Shown here one piece after another: positions 7,582 to 10,870 of a DNA stretch of 10,870 bases. The translations under genes were made by a program, and so were the position numbers. The notes under the pieces were generated by a model, which saw nothing but the letters and a program-made list of their open reading frames with translations, was not told the DNA's origin and ran no database searches. The first letter of the stretch is position 1. Each line of letters begins with the position of its first letter. The stretch is from Parachlamydiaceae bacterium (GTDB lineage: Bacteria > Chlamydiota > Chlamydiia > Chlamydiales > Parachlamydiaceae), in NCBI GenBank assembly GCA_013817115.1, contig JACDDG010000046.1:1-10870 (forward strand). Direction: 5' to 3'.

Positions 7582-8406
7582 ATGCACATTTTGCAATATA
7601 CAGTTCCATTTTTAGAAATATTCATGATCGCACTGATGATTTATTATTTTCTTTCCTTCTTTTGGAACACTCGTGCCATGGATTTAGTTTTTGGCTTAAT
7701 GGCATTTTTAATATTCTTCGCATTCTCAAGTTGGATACATTTGCCTGTCCTAGAAAAATTGATGCTTTATTTCATAAACGTTGCCATGATTGCCTTATTA
7801 ATCATCTTCCAACCTGAACTTCGCCTTGCACTTTCACGGTTAAGCGTCAAAGGTAAGAAATACCATGAGGTCACTGAATTTGATCGATTCCTAGACAACA
7901 TAGCTCAGTCGATCTACAAATTTTCTGAACGTCGTATTGGAGCACTAGTCGTCCTGGAAAATCAAGACTCACTGGATGAGTATGCTAACAAAGCTGTTTT
8001 GATTAATGCTCACTTTTCCTCAGAATTGCTTGAATCGGTTTTTACTACGACAACCCCTCTGCATGACGGAGCAGTCATCATACGTGGCACAAATATTTTA
8101 TCTGCAGCAACAATTCTTCCTTTGGCAGATGATCCAACACAGCTATCTAAATCGATGGGGACCCGTCACCGCGCCGGGCTTGGATTCAGCCAAGTGACTG
8201 ATGCCCTAGTTATAGTCGTTTCTGAAGAAACCGGCAAAGTCTCCATTGCTCGTGATGGAATTATGACTAGAGGCGTCAAAATTGATCGCTTCAAAGGAAT
8301 TATACGCAGCGTCTTCACACCGCCAAAGACTGCCATTGAAACTAGTATCGATGCACTAGGGTGGCTCAAAAATGGACTAGGATGGATGAAAAAATGGAAT
8401 CAGTAA
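7582..8406 (+). CDS. cdaA: Membrane-bound diadenylate cyclase, c-di-AMP synthase (CdaA/DacA)
   Basis: Joins two ATP into cyclic di-AMP, which controls osmolyte transport and envelope balance in bacteria. Chlamydia is known to make c-di-AMP, which host STING senses. Three N-terminal membrane helices fall at about 9-28, 33-52 and 58-77. They are followed by the cytoplasmic DAC domain (about 100-245), with the catalytic DGA (162-164), GTRHR (193-197) and SEETG (214-218) motifs all intact. The family GTRHRAAxG reads GTRHRAGLG here, a mild change. 274 aa is the usual length. The ATG has no Shine-Dalgarno; only nine A/T bases separate it from the folP stop, so translation probably depends on coupling to folP. 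The 3' end overlaps ybbR. A later in-frame Met (7624) would cut into the first helix. Confidence 0.95.
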   Translation: MHILQYTVPFLEIFMIALMIYYFLSFFWNTRAMDLVFGLMAFLIFFAFSSWIHLPVLEKLMLYFINVAMIALLIIFQPELRLALSRLSVKGKKYHEVTEFDRFLDNIAQSIYKFSERRIGALVVLENQDSLDEYANKAVLINAHFSSELLESVFTTTTPLHDGAVIIRGTNILSAATILPLADDPTQLSKSMGTRHRAGLGFSQVTDALVIVVSEETGKVSIARDGIMTRGVKIDRFKGIIRSVFTPPKTAIETSIDALGWLKNGLGWMKKWNQ

Positions 8407-9632
8407 TCTCCTCATTTTTTTTTCATAATTGGCAACGTAAACTGCTAGCTTTACTCACAGCAATGATCGTCTGGTTTTTTGTAAGTCATTCTATCACTGA
8501 AACAAAAATGATTAGAAATGTTCCTATTCGCATTTCTAATCTTCCGAATGACAAAACGATTGTAGGCCTACTATCTAATGGTATCTTAAGCAAGCGTATA
8601 AATTTGACGCTAACAGGGGCCAAGGATGTCATAGAAGAGATTGAGCCTGGTGATTTAGAGGTCAACATTGATGCTTCTTCAATCGATCACGCCAACTGGA
8701 TTGCACAAATCAGCAAGAAAAACCTCTTAAGTTTGAATCCTTCCATCGACTTAGCTAATAATATCAGTTCAGTCACTCATTCGGAATTTGTGATCAAGTT
8801 AAACCGACTGATGACGACAAAGGTTGTTATCGATATCTTGCCTCCGAAAGGAGAAGCTCCAAAGGGTTATGAATTTCTTGATATTTGGCCACAGCAATTA
8901 GAACAGACTATTAGCGGCCCTGAAGAAGAGATCAATCGGCTCAAGGCAAAAGGCTTGCAAATAGCTTTCAATCTGGATGACATTTTAAAAACAGATCTTG
9001 ACAGCCTTAAAAGTCTACAACAAGGTGGCAATAACAATGAAGTCAGTTTCACTGTGCCCGCCAGCTGGAAACAAGTGGCAATACCATTTCGAAACTATGC
9101 TTTAGAAGAGATTAATGACCCCAGCGCTGCGCATCTTCGTATTGACTTTCTAAGGCATGAATTTTTGCCTATTGAACGAGAACTGCCTGTACGAGTGTTT
9201 TTTCCGACTGAAAATTTGGCTGAATTAAATCCCGAAAAGATCACCCTCGATAAGGGTGATATCCTCACTTCTAAATATGGTGTCGACCTATTTGGACGTC
9301 CTCTTTATGTTAAAAACGTCAGCCGTTTATTTTTATATGTGATTCGCGACTCTCTTGAAATAGCTATTCTGGCATCATCTACAAACGAAAATGATGCACT
9401 CCCCTGGAGTCTTGAAGTAATGACACCACACGATTTGGAAGAAACATATGTCGCCTATCAGATGGCTAATGGAAAACAGATTAGCAACGCTTTATCAAGA
9501 AGCAGAGAAAAACTTTATAGAAAACGTTTTAGGGATTACCTACAACATTTAGCATTATATTTATCAACAGATCATAAGTTAAACATCGACAGCACCATTA
9601 AGGATAACAAAATCAAAATCAGCGATTATTAA
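8394..9632 (+). CDS. ybbR: YbbR-domain membrane-anchored protein, likely CdaA partner (CdaR-like)
   Basis: YbbR-like proteins sit outside the membrane on one N-terminal helix and, in Firmicutes, bind and regulate CdaA; the same role here is inferred from adjacency. Numbered from the chosen start: one membrane helix (about 15-33, rich in Leu, Ile, Trp and Phe) and then at least two YbbR-type beta repeats. The first is about 41-139 (opening VPIRISNLP), the second about 141-252 (opening TKVVIDILPP, with QTISGPEEEI), and a third weaker unit begins near 255 (IERELPVRVFF). The frame extends upstream to a GTG at 8361, with another ATG at 8382. I prefer the ATG at 8394 (412 aa), which has GGA 7 nt upstream, overlaps cdaA by 13 bp and puts the helix at the usual distance. 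The charged C-terminal 60 or so residues match no domain I know. Confidence 0.85.
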   Translation: MESVISSFFFHNWQRKLLALLTAMIVWFFVSHSITETKMIRNVPIRISNLPNDKTIVGLLSNGILSKRINLTLTGAKDVIEEIEPGDLEVNIDASSIDHANWIAQISKKNLLSLNPSIDLANNISSVTHSEFVIKLNRLMTTKVVIDILPPKGEAPKGYEFLDIWPQQLEQTISGPEEEINRLKAKGLQIAFNLDDILKTDLDSLKSLQQGGNNNEVSFTVPASWKQVAIPFRNYALEEINDPSAAHLRIDFLRHEFLPIERELPVRVFFPTENLAELNPEKITLDKGDILTSKYGVDLFGRPLYVKNVSRLFLYVIRDSLEIAILASSTNENDALPWSLEVMTPHDLEETYVAYQMANGKQISNALSRSREKLYRKRFRDYLQHLALYLSTDHKLNIDSTIKDNKIKISDY

Positions 9633-9643
9633 CTTTGACACTT

Positions 9644-9961
9644 GGCGGCTTTCTCGTGCCCCTACCGGGGCGCACGTTTAGTAATGATCCGAACCCCGGG
9701 TTCCGCTATCGCTGCACCCGGGGCTATTAACAGTTCCCCCTACCGGGGGATAGAACATCGTTAATATAAGCTAAATTAGAAGACCTTAATGCTCCTATCA
9801 TCCAGTAGGGGAAACTGTTTATGAAAGGCTAATTTAGAAGTCATTCATGCTCCTATCCCCCGGTAGGGGGAACTGTTAATAGCCCCGGGTGAAGCGATAG
9901 CGGAACCCGGGGTTCGGAGCATCACAAAACTGCGCCCCGGTAGGGGCGCCAGAAAGCCACC
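9644..9961. repeat. GC-rich foldback element: 112-bp inverted arms around a 94-bp spacer
   Basis: The left arm (9644-9755) and right arm (9850-9961) are reverse complements with roughly 10 differences. They include an unbroken 39-bp match (9715-9753 with 9853-9891) and a 25-bp match (9689-9713 with 9893-9917). Each arm contains smaller hairpins: CCCCTACCGGGG, CCCCGGGT...ACCCGGGG and CCCCCTACCGGGGG. The spacer carries a direct repeat of arm sequence. The arms are far more GC-rich than the genes on either side. No open frame, transposase or clear target-site duplication is seen. The element begins 11 bp after the ybbR stop and could end that transcript, though no U-tract follows the stems. It resembles a non-autonomous (MITE-like or REP-like) element. 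Similar CCCCGGGTTCCGC-type motifs recur between genes in some planctomycetes and relatives, from memory only. Confidence 0.85.
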
Positions 9962-10131
9962 TAATACGCAGCCACATTTGTAAACTCGTTGCTTGATGAG
10001 AGTGCGGCGATGCCCTAGTACCCAGCCTAGGTCATCAATAAAAACTTTACAGTGTACTAGTCTCTTATAAGTCAGCCTACAAGCTGAAAGGCATTTTCAG
10101 GCCTTAAACACCTCACAGAAGACTATTCAAA
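9962..10131 (+). promoter_or_regulatory. rsmE upstream region; small hairpins, weak promoter
   Basis: These 170 bp hold no gene I can support. Two small hairpins are present: CCTAG/CTAGG (10014-10031, 8-nt loop) and CTGAAA/TTTCAG (10084-10100, 5-nt loop). TATAAG at 10066-10071 could be a -10 box. The nearest -35-like hexamer, TTTACA at 10046-10051, is only 14 nt upstream, too close for a normal promoter. There is no good Shine-Dalgarno before the rsmE ATG. The rsmE promoter is probably here but is not clearly identified. Confidence 0.3.
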
Positions 10132-10848
10132 ATGCCAAAAGAACGCTACTTTGTTCCTCAAGAATTGTTATTACATGAAGATATTTCACTAGATGGCACA
10201 GAGATGCATCATCTAGTCACCGTCATGCGTTCAAAAAATGGTGATGTTGCTGAGCTCGTCAATGGTCATGGTGTATGCGCTCAAGCAAAAATTGTTCAAG
10301 TAGAAAAAAAACGCGTCATCCTAAATATTGAAGACTTATTTATTTCACAAAAAAGTACGACAGAAATCATTCTTGCCCAAGCAATTCCTAAACTTAATCG
10401 TCTTGATTTTATCATTGAAAAAGGCACAGAACTTGGGATGACCCAGATTTGGCTCTTTCCCTCTGAACGTGGAGAAAAGAAAACATTATCCCCCACACAA
10501 TTGGAACGGTTACATCATCTTTCTGTTGCAGCTATGAAACAATGTGGCAGACTCTTTTTACCTGAAATAAAAGAACTTCCGCCTCTTTCGCAATGGCTAC
10601 GTGCTGCAGAAGCAGATCCACTTTATTTTGGGTCATTGGATCCTCAGGCGCCATTGTTCTTGGAAGCTTTAACCCAAAGTTCATCTTCAAATGCAATTTT
10701 CTGTGTGGGACCAGAAAGTGGTTTTAGCGCAAATGAAGAGAAAATATTAATTGGGTTAGGTGCTATCGGCACAAAGCTCAACAATCACATCTTGCGTACA
10801 GAAACAGCGGCTATTGCCGCTTTGGTATTGATGACAAGTGGAAAATGA
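10132..10848 (+). CDS. rsmE: 16S rRNA (uracil(1498)-N3)-methyltransferase
   Basis: Methylates N3 of U1498 in helix 44 of 16S rRNA using S-adenosylmethionine; a cytoplasmic SPOUT-class dimer with a trefoil-knot fold. The N-terminal PUA-like part (about 1-72) contains the EMHHLVTVMR segment. The C-terminal SPOUT part has QAIPKLNRLDFIIEKGTELG (83-102), AMKQCGR (134-140), GPESGFS (193-199) and LRTETA (221-226), the last two lining the knot and cofactor site. The family usually has GPEGGFS, so the Gly-to-Ser change is notable. 238 aa is normal. The ATG at 10132 fits the family N-terminus (MPKERYF) although its Shine-Dalgarno is poor. It stands alone between the foldback element and the window edge; 22 bp follow with nothing recognisable. 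Confidence 0.94.
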   Translation: MPKERYFVPQELLLHEDISLDGTEMHHLVTVMRSKNGDVAELVNGHGVCAQAKIVQVEKKRVILNIEDLFISQKSTTEIILAQAIPKLNRLDFIIEKGTELGMTQIWLFPSERGEKKTLSPTQLERLHHLSVAAMKQCGRLFLPEIKELPPLSQWLRAAEADPLYFGSLDPQAPLFLEALTQSSSSNAIFCVGPESGFSANEEKILIGLGAIGTKLNNHILRTETAAIAALVLMTSGK

Positions 10849-10870
10849 AATCCAAGCCACGACTCAGATG

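Noticed and set aside
9633..9961. CRISPR array, suggested by several short repeats
   Set aside because: The repeats are inverted and nested, with no regular repeat-spacer pattern and no cas genes.
9962..10131. Possible tRNA or other small RNA before rsmE
   Set aside because: The hairpins do not form a cloverleaf, and there is no T-loop or acceptor-stem pattern.

Overview
The window looks like a chromosomal segment from a chlamydia-related bacterium, most likely an amoeba-associated (environmental) chlamydia rather than a Chlamydia species. From memory, cydA-cydB standing next to cdaA-ybbR is the arrangement found in Chlamydia genomes, and the waaA product resembles chlamydial Kdo transferases. 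The coding DNA is AT-rich by eye. The window also holds mobile-DNA debris (a group II intron end, a toxin-gene remnant, repeat elements), which is unusual for the reduced Chlamydia genomes. The assignment rests on recalled gene order and protein motifs, not on a search. I hold it at about 0.65.

Layout: the left 6.4 kb is read on the minus strand, in the order cydA, cydB, (repeat), tex, waaA, then the 5' end of a group II intron running off the left edge. The right 4.1 kb is read on the plus strand: folP, cdaA, ybbR, (large foldback repeat), rsmE. The two halves diverge from a 402-bp gap that carries a frameshifted, N-terminally truncated PIN-domain (VapC-like) toxin gene on the minus strand.

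Functions: CydA and CydB form a cytochrome bd quinol oxidase, a high-affinity O2 reductase in the inner membrane. Tex is a nucleic-acid-binding accessory factor of transcription. WaaA attaches Kdo sugars to lipid A. FolP makes dihydropteroate for folate. CdaA is a membrane-bound diadenylate cyclase making c-di-AMP, and YbbR is its usual membrane-anchored partner. RsmE methylates 16S rRNA. folP-cdaA-ybbR is a widespread bacterial order that often continues into glmM. Here it is followed instead by about 320 bp of GC-rich foldback DNA.

No new multigene system is visible. All complete genes are housekeeping genes. The unexplained structure is in the gaps: a foldback element with more than 90% arm identity (9644-9961), a mirror-symmetric CTTTGCG repeat (3808-3904), the group II intron end and the VapC remnant.
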